Shown in pieces: positions 25,922 through 34,031 of a stretch of 61,353 bases of DNA. Below the pieces are notes generated by a model. It ran no database searches. It was not told the DNA's origin and saw nothing but the letters and a program-made list of their open reading frames with translations. The DNA lies in the NCBI GenBank assembly GCA_028285005.1, contig JANQQP010000045.1, positions 1 through 61,353 on the forward strand. Reading direction: 5' to 3'. A program made the translations under genes and the position numbers. This stretch comes from Dehalococcoidia bacterium. Its GTDB lineage: Bacteria; Chloroflexota; Dehalococcoidia; Lucifugimonadales; Lucifugimonadaceae. The first letter of the stretch is position 1. Every line of letters begins with the position of its first letter.

Positions 25922-26010
25922 CGCCCCTCTCCCCTGATGGAAGAGGGACCGGGAGAGGGTGATGTCCGGTCTGCGACCGGACCGGGCGCAGCAAGCGGCG
26001 CCCCTACCAA
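25922..26010 (+). repeat. Family C plus F repeat inside the T-box leader
   Basis: The segment opens CCCCTCTCCCCTGATGGAAG (family C), continues with the GGTGATGTCCGGTCTGCGAC arm, and ends with the F block GGGCGCAGCAAGCGGCGCCC. It replaces or extends the usual stem II/III part of the leader. It is more diverged than intergenic copies, with compensating-looking changes in its hairpins. Confidence 0.85.
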
Positions 26011-26057
26011 CGTGTAAGCGTGAGCGTCCAAAGCAATGAAGGTGGTACCGCGGTCAA

Positions 26058-26085
26058 CCCGTCCTTTTGCAGGACGGGTTTTTTT
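26058..26085 (+). terminator. Intrinsic terminator of the valS T-box
   Basis: CCCGTCC (26058-26064) pairs with GGACGGG (26072-26078) and is followed by seven T. The 5' part of this region can alternatively pair in the antiterminator with the T-box bulge, as is usual for this switch. Confidence 0.92.
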
Positions 26086-26119
26086 GTTTTGCAGAGCCTG
26101 AACAGAGGCAGAGATAGAG

Positions 26120-28873
26120 ATGACGATCAGCAAAGAACAGGTCAGAGCAATTGAGTTCAGCGACCTCCCGAAACGCTTCGATGTCCCGGAGCGTGAGGCG
26201 CACTGGCGCAAGATGTGGGATGAGCTCGGCATTCATGAGCACGACCACTCGCAGCCGCGCGAGCGCAACTACGTCATCGACTCGCCGCCACCCACCGCGT
26301 CCGGCTCGCTGCACCCTGGCCACATCTTCTCCTACACGCACCAGGACATCATCGCTCGCTACCGGCGCATGACCGGCTGGAACGTCGTCTACCCGATGGG
26401 CTGGGACGACAACGGCCTGCCGACAGAACGCCGTGTCCAGAACTATTTCAACGTCCGCTGCGACCCTGACCAGCAGGTCGAGCCGGAGCTTGCAGCGGCA
26501 CAGAACATAAACAAGACCCGCGCCGTTCTCGATTCCCTGCGCCCGCACAAGGAACGCATCAAGGACCCGCTGCCCATCGCCCGCGAGGACTTCATCCGCA
26601 TCTGCCACTTCGTCACGGAAGAGGATGAGCAGGCATACAAGGACCTGTTCAACCGCATGGGTTACTCAATCGACTGGGGCGAAGAGTACGCGACTATCGA
26701 CGACCGGAGCCGCCGCATCGCACAGCGCTCTTTCCTTGACCTCGACCAGAAAGGTCACGTTTACACAGCCGAGTTGCCAACCATGTGGGATGTCGACTTC
26801 CAGACGGCCGTTGCGCAGGCAGAGGTTGAGGACCGGGAGAAGCAGGGCGCCTACCACGACATCGAGTTCGCCGTGGAGAATCCTGGACCCGGAGATCCAA
26901 CGAGCTTCGTCATTTCGACAACTCGTCCAGAACTGCTGGCAGCCTGCGTGGGCGTCACCGCGCACCCGGACGACGAACGCTTCAAGGGCCTGTTCGGCAA
27001 GCATGCCATCATCCCGGCGTTCTTCTCACGCGTTCCGATCTTTCCAAGCGACAAGGCCGACCCCGAAAAGGGCACCGGCATCCTCATGGTCTGTACCTTC
27101 GGTGATCAGACAGACGTCGAGTGGTGGCGCGAGGAAGGGCTCGCACTCAAGCCAATGCTGGACAAGGACGGCCGCGTCAGGCACATGGAGTACGGCGACG
27201 AATGGGAGGCCGTTCCCGGCTACGAGGATCGTGCTAAGGAAAACTTCGGGCAACTAATCGGCAAGCGAGTCAACCAGGCGAAACGAATCACGGTCGAGTT
27301 GCTGCAGGACCCGGCTAACTCCGCCACCGGAAACGGCGCACCGATGCTCGGCGAGCCAAAGCCGATCTCTCACCCCGTCCGCTACTACGAAAAGGGCGAT
27401 AACCCGATCGAGTACCTCACTTCCCGACAGTGGTTCGTGCGGCTGCTCGACAAGAAGGACGGACTGCAGTCGAAGGGCGAGGAAGTCCGCTGGCGTCCAG
27501 ACTTCATGCACAAGCGCTACGCCAACTGGACTGATGGTCTAAACGCAGACTGGGCTGTCTCTCGACAACGCTACTTCGGCGTGCCCATTCCTGTCTGGTA
27601 TCCGCTCAACGAACACGGCGAACGAGACTACGGCAACTACATCGTCGCACCCGAAGATATGCTGCCAGTCGACCCGACAGCCACGCCGCCTCCCGGCTTC
27701 AGCGAAGAGCAGCGAGGCAAGCCCGGCGGCTTCGACGCCGAAGTAGATGTCTTCGACACCTGGTTCACCTCTTCGCTGTCGCCTCAGATCGTCGCTCGAT
27801 GGGGTGACGAAGACGACCGCATGGCGCAGCTGTTCCCGATGGACATCCGCCCGCAGGCGCACGACATCATCCGCACCTGGGCCTTCTACACGATCGCCAA
27901 GGCGATGCTGCACCAGGACGACATCCCGTGGCGCAACGCCGCAATCTCCGGCTTCATCATCGACCCCGACCGCAAGAAGATGTCCAAGTCCAAGGGCACC
28001 GCCGTCACGCCGTTGCCACTCGTCGAGCGCTACGGCGCGGATGCGGTTCGCTACTGGTCGTCCAATGGTCGGCTCGGCATGGACATGGCTTACGACGAAT
28101 CGGTCTTCAAGATCGGCGCCAAGCTCGTCACCAAGCTCTACAACGCGGGCAAGTTCGTTCTCTCGCAGACCGGATCGCAGGGTGAGATCACGAACGAGCT
28201 CGATAAAGCATTCGTCGCCGAGCTCAAAGAGGTCGTGCGGCGAGCGACTGCGGCGTTCGACGAGTACGAGTTCGCAATCGCTCTGCAGGTCACTGAAGAG
28301 TTCTTCTGGAGCGGCTTCACGGACAACTACATAGAGCTGCTCAAGGGCCGCACACGATCAGATGATGACATGGAAGGCCGCGCCTCGGCTGTCGCTGGCC
28401 TGCGGCTCGGACTGTCGGTCATGCTGCGACTGCTGGCTCCGTTCATCCCGACCATTACCGACGAGGTCTGGTCGTGGGTGTTCGCGGACGAAACCGACTT
28501 CGAGTCTGTGCACATGGCTCCGTGGCCTGCGAAGTCGGCGAATCCGACAGAGGCCGGTATGTTAGACGGGTACTCGTTGCCGAATGCACATTCGCTTGCG
28601 GCCGTTCCCGACCCGGAGAACGGAAACTCTTTCACCGCCGCATGCGAAGCTATCGCTGCCGTGCGGAAGGCGAAGTCGGAGGCCGGCATCTCGCTCGGCA
28701 AGCCGCTTTCGTCTCTAGTGCTGTTGGCCGATGAGCAGAGCAGGGCAGACCTCACACTTGTTCTGCCAGATGTCGCAGCAGCCGGAGGAGCGCCCGAGGT
28801 CCAGTTCAACGGCGCGGCCGGAGCGTCAGCCGATGCTAGGTTCGTCGCCGAAATCGAGCCGCTTGAGGAGTGA
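26120..28873 (+). CDS. valS: Valine--tRNA ligase, short archaeal/rickettsial-type
   Basis: A 917-residue class I synthetase that charges tRNA-Val. HIGH is present as SGSLHPGHIFSYTHQD, KMSKS as KKMSKSKGTAVTPL, and the editing domain region contains TTRPELLAACVGVTAHPDD. The GWDDNGLPTERRVQNYF block in place of the E. coli-style PGTDHAGIATQ marks the branch found in archaea, Rickettsia and some other bacteria. The C-terminal coiled-coil arm of the E. coli enzyme is absent. The start at 26120 follows AGAGGCAGAGATAGAG. Expression is governed by the T-box upstream. Its last 51 bases are repeated at 29409-29459 behind a small insert. Confidence 0.96.
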   Translation: MTISKEQVRAIEFSDLPKRFDVPEREAHWRKMWDELGIHEHDHSQPRERNYVIDSPPPTASGSLHPGHIFSYTHQDIIARYRRMTGWNVVYPMGWDDNGLPTERRVQNYFNVRCDPDQQVEPELAAAQNINKTRAVLDSLRPHKERIKDPLPIAREDFIRICHFVTEEDEQAYKDLFNRMGYSIDWGEEYATIDDRSRRIAQRSFLDLDQKGHVYTAELPTMWDVDFQTAVAQAEVEDREKQGAYHDIEFAVENPGPGDPTSFVISTTRPELLAACVGVTAHPDDERFKGLFGKHAIIPAFFSRVPIFPSDKADPEKGTGILMVCTFGDQTDVEWWREEGLALKPMLDKDGRVRHMEYGDEWEAVPGYEDRAKENFGQLIGKRVNQAKRITVELLQDPANSATGNGAPMLGEPKPISHPVRYYEKGDNPIEYLTSRQWFVRLLDKKDGLQSKGEEVRWRPDFMHKRYANWTDGLNADWAVSRQRYFGVPIPVWYPLNEHGERDYGNYIVAPEDMLPVDPTATPPPGFSEEQRGKPGGFDAEVDVFDTWFTSSLSPQIVARWGDEDDRMAQLFPMDIRPQAHDIIRTWAFYTIAKAMLHQDDIPWRNAAISGFIIDPDRKKMSKSKGTAVTPLPLVERYGADAVRYWSSNGRLGMDMAYDESVFKIGAKLVTKLYNAGKFVLSQTGSQGEITNELDKAFVAELKEVVRRATAAFDEYEFAIALQVTEEFFWSGFTDNYIELLKGRTRSDDDMEGRASAVAGLRLGLSVMLRLLAPFIPTITDEVWSWVFADETDFESVHMAPWPAKSANPTEAGMLDGYSLPNAHSLAAVPDPENGNSFTAACEAIAAVRKAKSEAGISLGKPLSSLVLLADEQSRADLTLVLPDVAAAGGAPEVQFNGAAGASADARFVAEIEPLEE
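28823..28873 (+). repeat. valS 3' end, left copy of a 51-bp direct repeat
   Basis: These last 17 codons of valS, ending DARFVAEIEPLEE and stop, recur at 29409-29459 with about 84% identity by my alignment. Most differences within the shared DARFVAEIEPLEE are synonymous, as expected for two alleles of the same gene end. Confidence 0.85.
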
Positions 28874-28909
28874 GCGGTTCGAGGTGGCTCAGATTTGATG
28901 CTACTTCAT

Positions 28910-29356
28910 TTAAAGTTTCGGGCGTCGAACCTTACTCATGGCATCTCGAGCCCGCTGGGTCAGAAAATACGTGATGCCGGTCCCGTTGCCTCGCGTCACA
29001 GATCCTTTCTCGATTACATCGGAGTAGTCGAAGCCCAGGCGTTTGGTGACCTTTCCGATTCCCTGCATGGTACCGGCAAGTTGATGGTTGCTTCTATCTG
29101 AATAACCTAGCTGCTTTTTGAGGTTGGAATCTGACATCGGAGATGTCCGGTGGTAGAGCCATGTGAGCGCTAGTTGAATGTTTGTGCCCCATGATTCCCA
29201 CATTTCAGGAAACGCCGACTCGAATGACCTCCGTCGGGTGGGAAGTGCCGTGTCTACGACACCAGTTGTCAACTTATGCCAAGCATTCGCTGCCGCCTTG
29301 AACTCTGCGGGAGTATCGGCTTCCATCGTTCCATCGGGTAGGATTCGTATCGCCAT
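28910..29356 (-). CDS. Uncharacterised 148-residue protein on an inserted segment behind valS
   Basis: I do not recognise the family. The start I prefer is ATG 29356 (MAIRILPDGTMEADTP), preceded by AAAGGTAGCAAA; the open frame runs on to 29500 across the duplicated valS end and is not likely used. The C-terminal half (MSDSNLKKQLGYSDRSNHQLAGTMQGI ..., ending GTGITYFLTQRARDAM) reads like a winged-helix DNA-binding domain, with a terminal strand similar to YxLTxxGRxAL. Base composition is visibly AT-richer than its surroundings (about 40-48% GC in lines counted by eye). Its location between two copies of the valS end marks it as acquired. Confidence 0.65.
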   Translation of the reverse strand: MAIRILPDGTMEADTPAEFKAAANAWHKLTTGVVDTALPTRRRSFESAFPEMWESWGTNIQLALTWLYHRTSPMSDSNLKKQLGYSDRSNHQLAGTMQGIGKVTKRLGFDYSDVIEKGSVTRGNGTGITYFLTQRARDAMSKVRRPKL

Positions 29357-29408
29357 TTTGCTACCTTTGCTAATTTGCTTGTTCAAGCATAGCAGAATGT
29401 CAACAGTA

Positions 29409-29459
29409 GTGTCAGGCGATGCGCGATTCGTAGCTGAAATCGAGCCGCTTGAAGAGTGA
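29409..29459 (+). repeat. Displaced valS 3' end, right copy of a 51-bp direct repeat
   Basis: Encodes GDARFVAEIEPLEE and a stop in an orphan frame, matching the end of valS at 28823-28873. Codon changes such as GTC to GTA and GAG to GAA keep the protein the same. It would be the original valS end, pushed downstream by the insert at about 28874-29408. Confidence 0.85.
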
Positions 29460-29603
29460 ACACTCCGAGATAGCTTGATGAACTCCTGAATTCGTCGCAT
29501 TCCTCACACCTTCATCCTGAGGACCATGAGGGCATGCCGGAGAACACCGGTATGATCGCCTTTTCCGAGCCCGGTACTGGAAGACTTCGACCAGGAGTTC
29601 TCG

Positions 29604-30587
29604 ATGGCGGCCAGCAAAGACGATACGACGAGCACCAACGGCGCCTCGCCCGACGAATCCGTGGAGACGCGCCCGGCGTTCGGCCCGCACAACGCCAATG
29701 ACCCCATGGTCCGCACCGCAGTCTTTGCGGAAGGCGTCTACCCGTACCAGTGGAAGATGAAACGCGACCAGTACGAGGAGTTGAAATCAGCACTGCAGGT
29801 CGAGCTGCTGAAGATGCAGAGATGGGTCACGCAGACCGGCCAGAAGATAGTGGTGCTGTTCGAAGGGCGCGACGCGGCAGGGAAGGGCGGCACGATCAAG
29901 CGTTTCATGGAGCACATGAACCCTCGGTCAGCCCGAGTCGTTGCGCTTCCCTCACCAACGGACGAGGAGCGCACCCAGTGGTACTTCCAGCGCTATGTGC
30001 GGCACCTTCCGTCTGCCGGCGAGATCGTGCTGTTCGACCGCTCCTGGTACAACCGGGCGGGCGTCGAGAAGGTGATGGGCTTCTCAACCCCTGCTGAATA
30101 CCTCGAGTTCACCCGGCAGGCTCCTGCGTTCGAAAAAATGCTCGTCGACAGTGGTATCAGGCTGTTCAAGCTCTATTTCTCCGTTGGTCAGGCCGAGCAA
30201 CGCCGACGGTTCGAAGCCCGCATCAACTCGCCGCTAAAGCGTTGGAAGCTGAGCCCTGTCGACCGCGAGTCCTTGGATAAGTGGGACGAGTACACCGAGG
30301 CGAAACGCCTGATGTTTTTCCACACGCACACCGCCGACGCGCCCTGGCATGTGATCAAGTCGGACGACAAGAAACGCGCCCGCATCAATGCGATGCGGCT
30401 GGTGCTGACTCTGCTTCCGTACCCGGACAAAGACGAGAGTGTCGTCAGGCCACCGGACAAGCTGATCGTTGGCAGCGCGACAGACGTGCTGGAGGCAGAC
30501 GAGCTGCCAGAGGCCTTCCGTAACGAGCTGATGGCCGAGGCCGGTCCACCCGAAAAACGGCCAAAAAGCGCATCAGCGAAGGGGTAA
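29604..30587 (+). CDS. ppk2: Polyphosphate kinase 2 family protein
   Basis: A 327-residue PPK2 kinase that moves phosphate between polyphosphate and nucleotides. Walker A is FEGRDAAGKGGTIKRF, Walker B region is EIVLFDRSWYNRAGVEKVMGF, and the lid residues and YPYQWKMKRDQYEELKSALQ entry helix are typical. The N-terminal ~40 residues are a disordered Ser/Thr extension. AGGAG lies six bases before ATG 29604. It sits directly behind the displaced valS end. Whether it phosphorylates NMP or NDP cannot be told from the sequence alone. Confidence 0.93.
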   Translation: MAASKDDTTSTNGASPDESVETRPAFGPHNANDPMVRTAVFAEGVYPYQWKMKRDQYEELKSALQVELLKMQRWVTQTGQKIVVLFEGRDAAGKGGTIKRFMEHMNPRSARVVALPSPTDEERTQWYFQRYVRHLPSAGEIVLFDRSWYNRAGVEKVMGFSTPAEYLEFTRQAPAFEKMLVDSGIRLFKLYFSVGQAEQRRRFEARINSPLKRWKLSPVDRESLDKWDEYTEAKRLMFFHTHTADAPWHVIKSDDKKRARINAMRLVLTLLPYPDKDESVVRPPDKLIVGSATDVLEADELPEAFRNELMAEAGPPEKRPKSASAKG

Positions 30588-30608
30588 TGCCCAGGGTGGT
30601 GGCTTGTT

Positions 30609-30716
30609 CTCCCTCCCTGTCAGGGAGGGAGTTAGAGGGTGGGTTGTTTCTCCCCTCTCCCTTGATGGGAGAGGGATTAAGGGAGAGGGTGATGTCGGCC
30701 GGAGGCCGACGACCTC
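30609..30716. repeat. Repeat cluster: left half of B and a C unit
   Basis: A B left end (30609-30648, CTCCCTCCCTGTCAGGGAGG) is joined within a few bases to a C unit (30652-30713) ending GGCCGGAGGCCGAC. It lies between two genes that converge. Confidence 0.88.
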
Positions 30717-30731
30717 TCGATTCTCGACAAC

Positions 30732-31235
30732 CTAAGACCCTTCTCCGAGCGCCACGATGCTGATGTCGTTTGACCTTGGCGACTCCGCGAAGCAGTTCAG
30801 CGCCCTCACCGTATACACGTATTCGAGACCTGGTATCGGCGGCTCACCCTCCACAATCCCGCGCTCCACAATCGTCACCGTCCGCCCCGTGTCTCTTGAA
30901 ACAGGTAAGTCATCGCCTTCCGGAACAGGAATGTTGGTCCCAACCGAAACCGCCTGATTGTTCCGTGTGATCAGCGTGCGCTGCAGTGAGAACCACTGCT
31001 CATTGTCAGACTCGTCGCGCAGCGTAGCCGTCACCACGAGAGTCTGAGGATCCTGCGTCACAGTCAGCAGCGTCGGAACCGCAGGCCGAGAATCGACCGA
31101 GCAGCCTCCGCCGCCAAAATTGATGTTGATCAGGAACGGGAACGCAACGATCGAAAAGAGCCCGACCATCATGACGAATGCAATGACGGCGATGGCATGG
31201 TCACTCAGGAATTGGCGTATCGGGGAAGGTATCAA
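30732..31235 (-). CDS. Membrane-anchored fibronectin-III-like protein
   Basis: A 167-residue protein. One membrane helix (residues ~14-36, AVIAFVMMVGLFSIVAFPFL) anchors a single extracellular beta-sandwich: PAVPTLLTVTQDPQTLVVTATL, SLQRTLITRNN, then GLEYVYTVRALNCFAESPRSN, which fits a fibronectin type III strand pattern. Two cysteines (C45, C149) could form a disulfide. Its function is not recognised. Upstream on the minus strand are the RraA gene and the 93-residue gene, but a shared role is not evident. Confidence 0.65.
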   Translation of the reverse strand: MIPSPIRQFLSDHAIAVIAFVMMVGLFSIVAFPFLININFGGGGCSVDSRPAVPTLLTVTQDPQTLVVTATLRDESDNEQWFSLQRTLITRNNQAVSVGTNIPVPEGDDLPVSRDTGRTVTIVERGIVEGEPPIPGLEYVYTVRALNCFAESPRSNDISIVALGEGS

Positions 31236-31364
31236 CTCGGCTCGATCGTTCGGACGGCGCGGTGGCGCAGTCTCATTGTGTGTAAAGAAAACGACGGTCA
31301 GCGCCTGAACGTACGGCGCCGCAAACAGATCAAGAACTCATACGAAGGAGTAGCAGCGCTGGGG

Positions 31365-32048
31365 CTATCGCTCGCTGCGCCACTTCTCGAAATCGAAGTC
31401 AGGTGACGTGAAGTAGCGGTGCGAAGCGCCCTCTTTCTCACGCACATCTGCACAGGCTTTCGCCACCTCGCCGGCAATGTCCACCGGCACACGCGTCACG
31501 CCATCACCGTCGCACACCAGGATGTCGCCCGGAGTGATCGTCAGACCCGCAATCTCGACCGACGCGCCATGCTCCAGCATGTTGAACGGCCCGTGCCCAG
31601 GCACCTGCCCGGTTGCCCAGAGCCGCATCCCTGACTTCTCAATGCCCGGCACATCACGAGCATTGCCGTCCACCACCGCACCGACGGCGCCAAGCGCAGC
31701 CATTGTGTACGCCATGCCGTCGCCTATGATGGCGCCTCGCCTTGCGGGTGAGTCCACATCCTTGAGCACCGCGATCACTGGCGCGTCTGCCTCGCCAATG
31801 GAATCCCAGAATGCGTTACGGTCCGCTGGCTCGCTCGATGGTTCGTTCAGTGGCGTCCAGGTCGAAGTCAGAGCGTAGCCCACGACGACAGGGCCGCCGG
31901 TGCCGATCAGCTGCTTCAGATCAGGTCCGGTGTAGTCGATCCCCTCTGGTACGTAGCCGCGAACAAGGATCGCAGCATTCTGCACAGTCGCGGAGTCGTA
32001 CTCGGCCAGAGTTTCGAGGACTGCCGGGTCTGTCTTTGCGAGCACCAT
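31365..32048 (-). CDS. RraA-family protein
   Basis: A 227-residue RraA-like protein. It carries the core GAVVDGNARDVPGIEK with the Arg-Asp pair of the HMG/oxaloacetate aldolases and GDILVCDGDGVTRVP as the late strand. It differs strongly from the RraA protein at 24855 in the N-terminal region (TVQNAAILVRGYVPEGIDYTG) and lacks the long C-terminal helix of that protein. It is followed on its strand by the fibronectin-like gene and preceded, 26 bp away, by the 93-residue gene, so these may form an operon. Substrate unknown. Confidence 0.85.
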   Translation of the reverse strand: MVLAKTDPAVLETLAEYDSATVQNAAILVRGYVPEGIDYTGPDLKQLIGTGGPVVVGYALTSTWTPLNEPSSEPADRNAFWDSIGEADAPVIAVLKDVDSPARRGAIIGDGMAYTMAALGAVGAVVDGNARDVPGIEKSGMRLWATGQVPGHGPFNMLEHGASVEIAGLTITPGDILVCDGDGVTRVPVDIAGEVAKACADVREKEGASHRYFTSPDFDFEKWRSER

Positions 32049-32074
32049 GTGTCAGTTCACCTGCTTAGCCGGAT

Positions 32075-32356
32075 CTACTCGGCGGTTTCTGGAATCGCGA
32101 CGATCTCCGGCTCAAGCTCAAGCGGCTCGCCGGGGAAGAAGTCACGCCAGGGCTCGAACTGTTCCACGAACGCCCGGCCTTCTTCGAAGTTGCTAAGGCC
32201 CTTCACGGCACGACCGGGGTCGTAACCCATGGTCTTGGCCATCGCCTCAATACCGCGCTTCGTCTGCCTCACTCCACCAACGGAGAACCTGTTGCCATCG
32301 TCCTCCTCAACGCAGAGGTCGAAGCCCTTTTTTCGCTCTCTCCAGTAAAGCCTCAT
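32075..32356 (-). CDS. Small uncharacterised acidic protein
   Basis: A 93-residue soluble protein that I do not recognise. It begins MRLYWRERKKGFDLCVEED, includes SVGGVRQTKRGIEAMAKTMGYD and ends with a proline- and glutamate-rich tail. It lies 26 bp upstream of the RraA gene on the same strand, suggesting co-expression. A faintly similar plus-strand frame lies at 31272-31406. No enzyme motif is visible. Confidence 0.55.
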   Translation of the reverse strand: MRLYWRERKKGFDLCVEEDDGNRFSVGGVRQTKRGIEAMAKTMGYDPGRAVKGLSNFEEGRAFVEQFEPWRDFFPGEPLELEPEIVAIPETAE

Positions 32357-32460
32357 AGGTCGCTCCAGCTGCAGTAAACGACGTGTTCGAAAGCCATGAT
32401 CGAGCCACTCTAAAAGCGGCCAGCAAAGCGTATCAGAGAAAGGCGGGCGACTTGCACTTC

Positions 32461-32760
32461 TCCCTCCCTGACAGGGAGAGAGACAGAGGGTGGGTTGTCT
32501 GTGGCTTTAACGGCTGCCAGTCAGAGGGATGACCCTCTCCCGAGCTGGGATAGGGGATTGTCCTTGACGCGCTCGGGATGGCCGCAACCTGTCATTCTGA
32601 ACTTGATTCAGAATCTCTCGTTGGAGTGGGATCAACGGTCAGATCCCTCCGCGTTGGTCGGGATGACAGATTTGGAGGAACGGAGCCCATTTCTCTCCTC
32701 TCCCTCGATGGGAGAGGGATTAAGGGAGAGGGTGATGTCGGCCAGAGGCCGACCACTCCT
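32461..32760. repeat. Repeat cluster: B, decayed D, A and C
   Basis: A B unit missing part of its right side (32461-32556), a decayed D (32562-32582), a full A unit (32590-32668) and a C unit (32697-32757) fill the 420-base gap before coaBC. Confidence 0.88.
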
Positions 32761-32776
32761 AGAGCCTGCTGTACTT

Positions 32777-34009
32777 CTATTTCAGGTGCTTCAGTGCCCG
32801 GTCAAGGATTGCGTGCGCAACCACCAGCTTGTCCATCAGCGGCAACTGCTCCGCTTCACCGGAAGCATCGACAATCGCAACGCGGTTCGTATCCGTGCCG
32901 AAGCCTGAGCCTTCCTCGCTCACATCGTTCGCCACCGTGAACACAGCGCCCTTCGACTCCACCTTGTCTCTTGCCTTCACCGCCGCGTCGCCGGTCTCTG
33001 CCGCAAACGCAACCTTCACGAGCTTCGGCCCGGTCGCCAGCGGCATCCAGTCCTCGTTCTTCTGAAGCTCGAGAGTCAGGCTAGCGCCATTTTTCTTGAT
33101 CTTCTCGGAAGCGACGTTAGCAGGGCTGAAATCGGAAATCGCCGCCGCCATTACCAGGAGATCTGCCGGCTCCGAAGCTGCCAGCACAGCCTCGCGCATC
33201 CCATTCACCGTCTGCACAGGCACGAACCCCACGCCCGCCGGATGGTCCAACGCGGTCGGCGCGCTCACCAGCGTCACATCAGCCCCGCGGTCCCTCGCAG
33301 CCTCAGCAAGCGCATATCCCATCTTGCCCGTCGACCTGTTCGATATGAACCGCACGGGGTCGATTGGCTCCTGCGTGCCGCCTGCCGACACCACGACCTT
33401 CCGTCCTGCGTAGTCGCCGCTTCTGCCAATCGCCTGACGGACGAGCCCGACGATCTGCGCCGGGTCCTGCAAGCGACCCTTCCCGATCAGTCCGGAAGCA
33501 AGCCTGCCCTTGCCGGGCTCAGCGATCACTGCACCGCGCTCCCGTAGAGTTTCGACGTTCTGCTGAACCGCTGGAGACGCATACATGTTTGCGTCCATGG
33601 CCGGAGCAACAACAAGCGGCGCGTCGGTCGCCAGCACCGTCGCACCAAGCGCATCGTCGGAAAGCCCCAGCGCCAGCTTGGCGATAGTGTTCGCGGTCGC
33701 TGGCGCAACCACCACGCAATCAGCGTTCACCGCCAGCGAAACGTGGTCGATAGCCAGCGGAGAGTTTGCCTCCCACAGGCCGGTGGTAACCGGACGGTGG
33801 GTGAGTGCCGCGAACGTCGATTTGCCAACGAACTCCTGCGCCGATTCGGTCAGGATGACATCGACCTGCGCTCCCGCCTGCACCAGCTTGCTTGCGAGAT
33901 CAGCGGCCTTGTAGGCGGCGATGCTGCCGCTTACGCCCAATACAACGTTTTTGCCGTTCAGAGACAGGAACTTCTCCGGCTCCTTGCCGTTGTGCTGCTG
34001 GTTCGTCAT
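32777..34009 (-). CDS. coaBC: Phosphopantothenoylcysteine decarboxylase/phosphopantothenate-cysteine ligase
   Basis: A 410-residue bifunctional enzyme for two consecutive steps of CoA synthesis. The N-terminal flavin decarboxylase (CoaC) shows VLGVSGSIAAYKAADL, THRPVTTGLW and APAMDANMY with the active-site methionine region. The C-terminal ligase (CoaB) shows VVVSAGGTQEPIDPVRFISNRSTGKMGYALA and the substrate loop KIKKNGASLTLEL. Start 34009 (MTNQQHNGKE) is 22 bp after coaX, so the two genes form an operon. The family C repeat of the preceding cluster ends about 20 bp after its stop. Confidence 0.95.
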   Translation of the reverse strand: MTNQQHNGKEPEKFLSLNGKNVVLGVSGSIAAYKAADLASKLVQAGAQVDVILTESAQEFVGKSTFAALTHRPVTTGLWEANSPLAIDHVSLAVNADCVVVAPATANTIAKLALGLSDDALGATVLATDAPLVVAPAMDANMYASPAVQQNVETLRERGAVIAEPGKGRLASGLIGKGRLQDPAQIVGLVRQAIGRSGDYAGRKVVVSAGGTQEPIDPVRFISNRSTGKMGYALAEAARDRGADVTLVSAPTALDHPAGVGFVPVQTVNGMREAVLAASEPADLLVMAAAISDFSPANVASEKIKKNGASLTLELQKNEDWMPLATGPKLVKVAFAAETGDAAVKARDKVESKGAVFTVANDVSEEGSGFGTDTNRVAIVDASGEAEQLPLMDKLVVAHAILDRALKHLK

Positions 34010-34031
34010 GTTGCGAAAGCCCTCAGCCGCC

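Larger units (their letters stand above)
25728..26086 (+). promoter_or_regulatory. T-box leader of valS (valine specifier GUC)
   Basis: This cis-acting RNA senses uncharged tRNA-Val and permits read-through into valS. Stem I signals are the AGTAGTA turn (25750-25756), GAGAGAG (25773-25779) and the apical GGTGCAAGCC (25789-25798). The specifier region reads GAAGTCGCCCC, with GTC at 25819-25821 above the GGGG/CCCC base helix. GUC codes valine, matching the gene. The T-box bulge sequence AATGAAGGTGGTACCGCGG is at 26035-26053, followed by the terminator. A family C/F repeat (25922-26010) occupies the region between stem I and the antiterminator, making the leader about 360 bases. Confidence 0.9.

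Noticed and set aside
29178..29459. Plus-strand frame ending in the valS-like sequence
   Set aside because: Only its last 14 codons resemble valS; the remainder is antisense to the inserted gene. It is a displaced gene end, not a gene.
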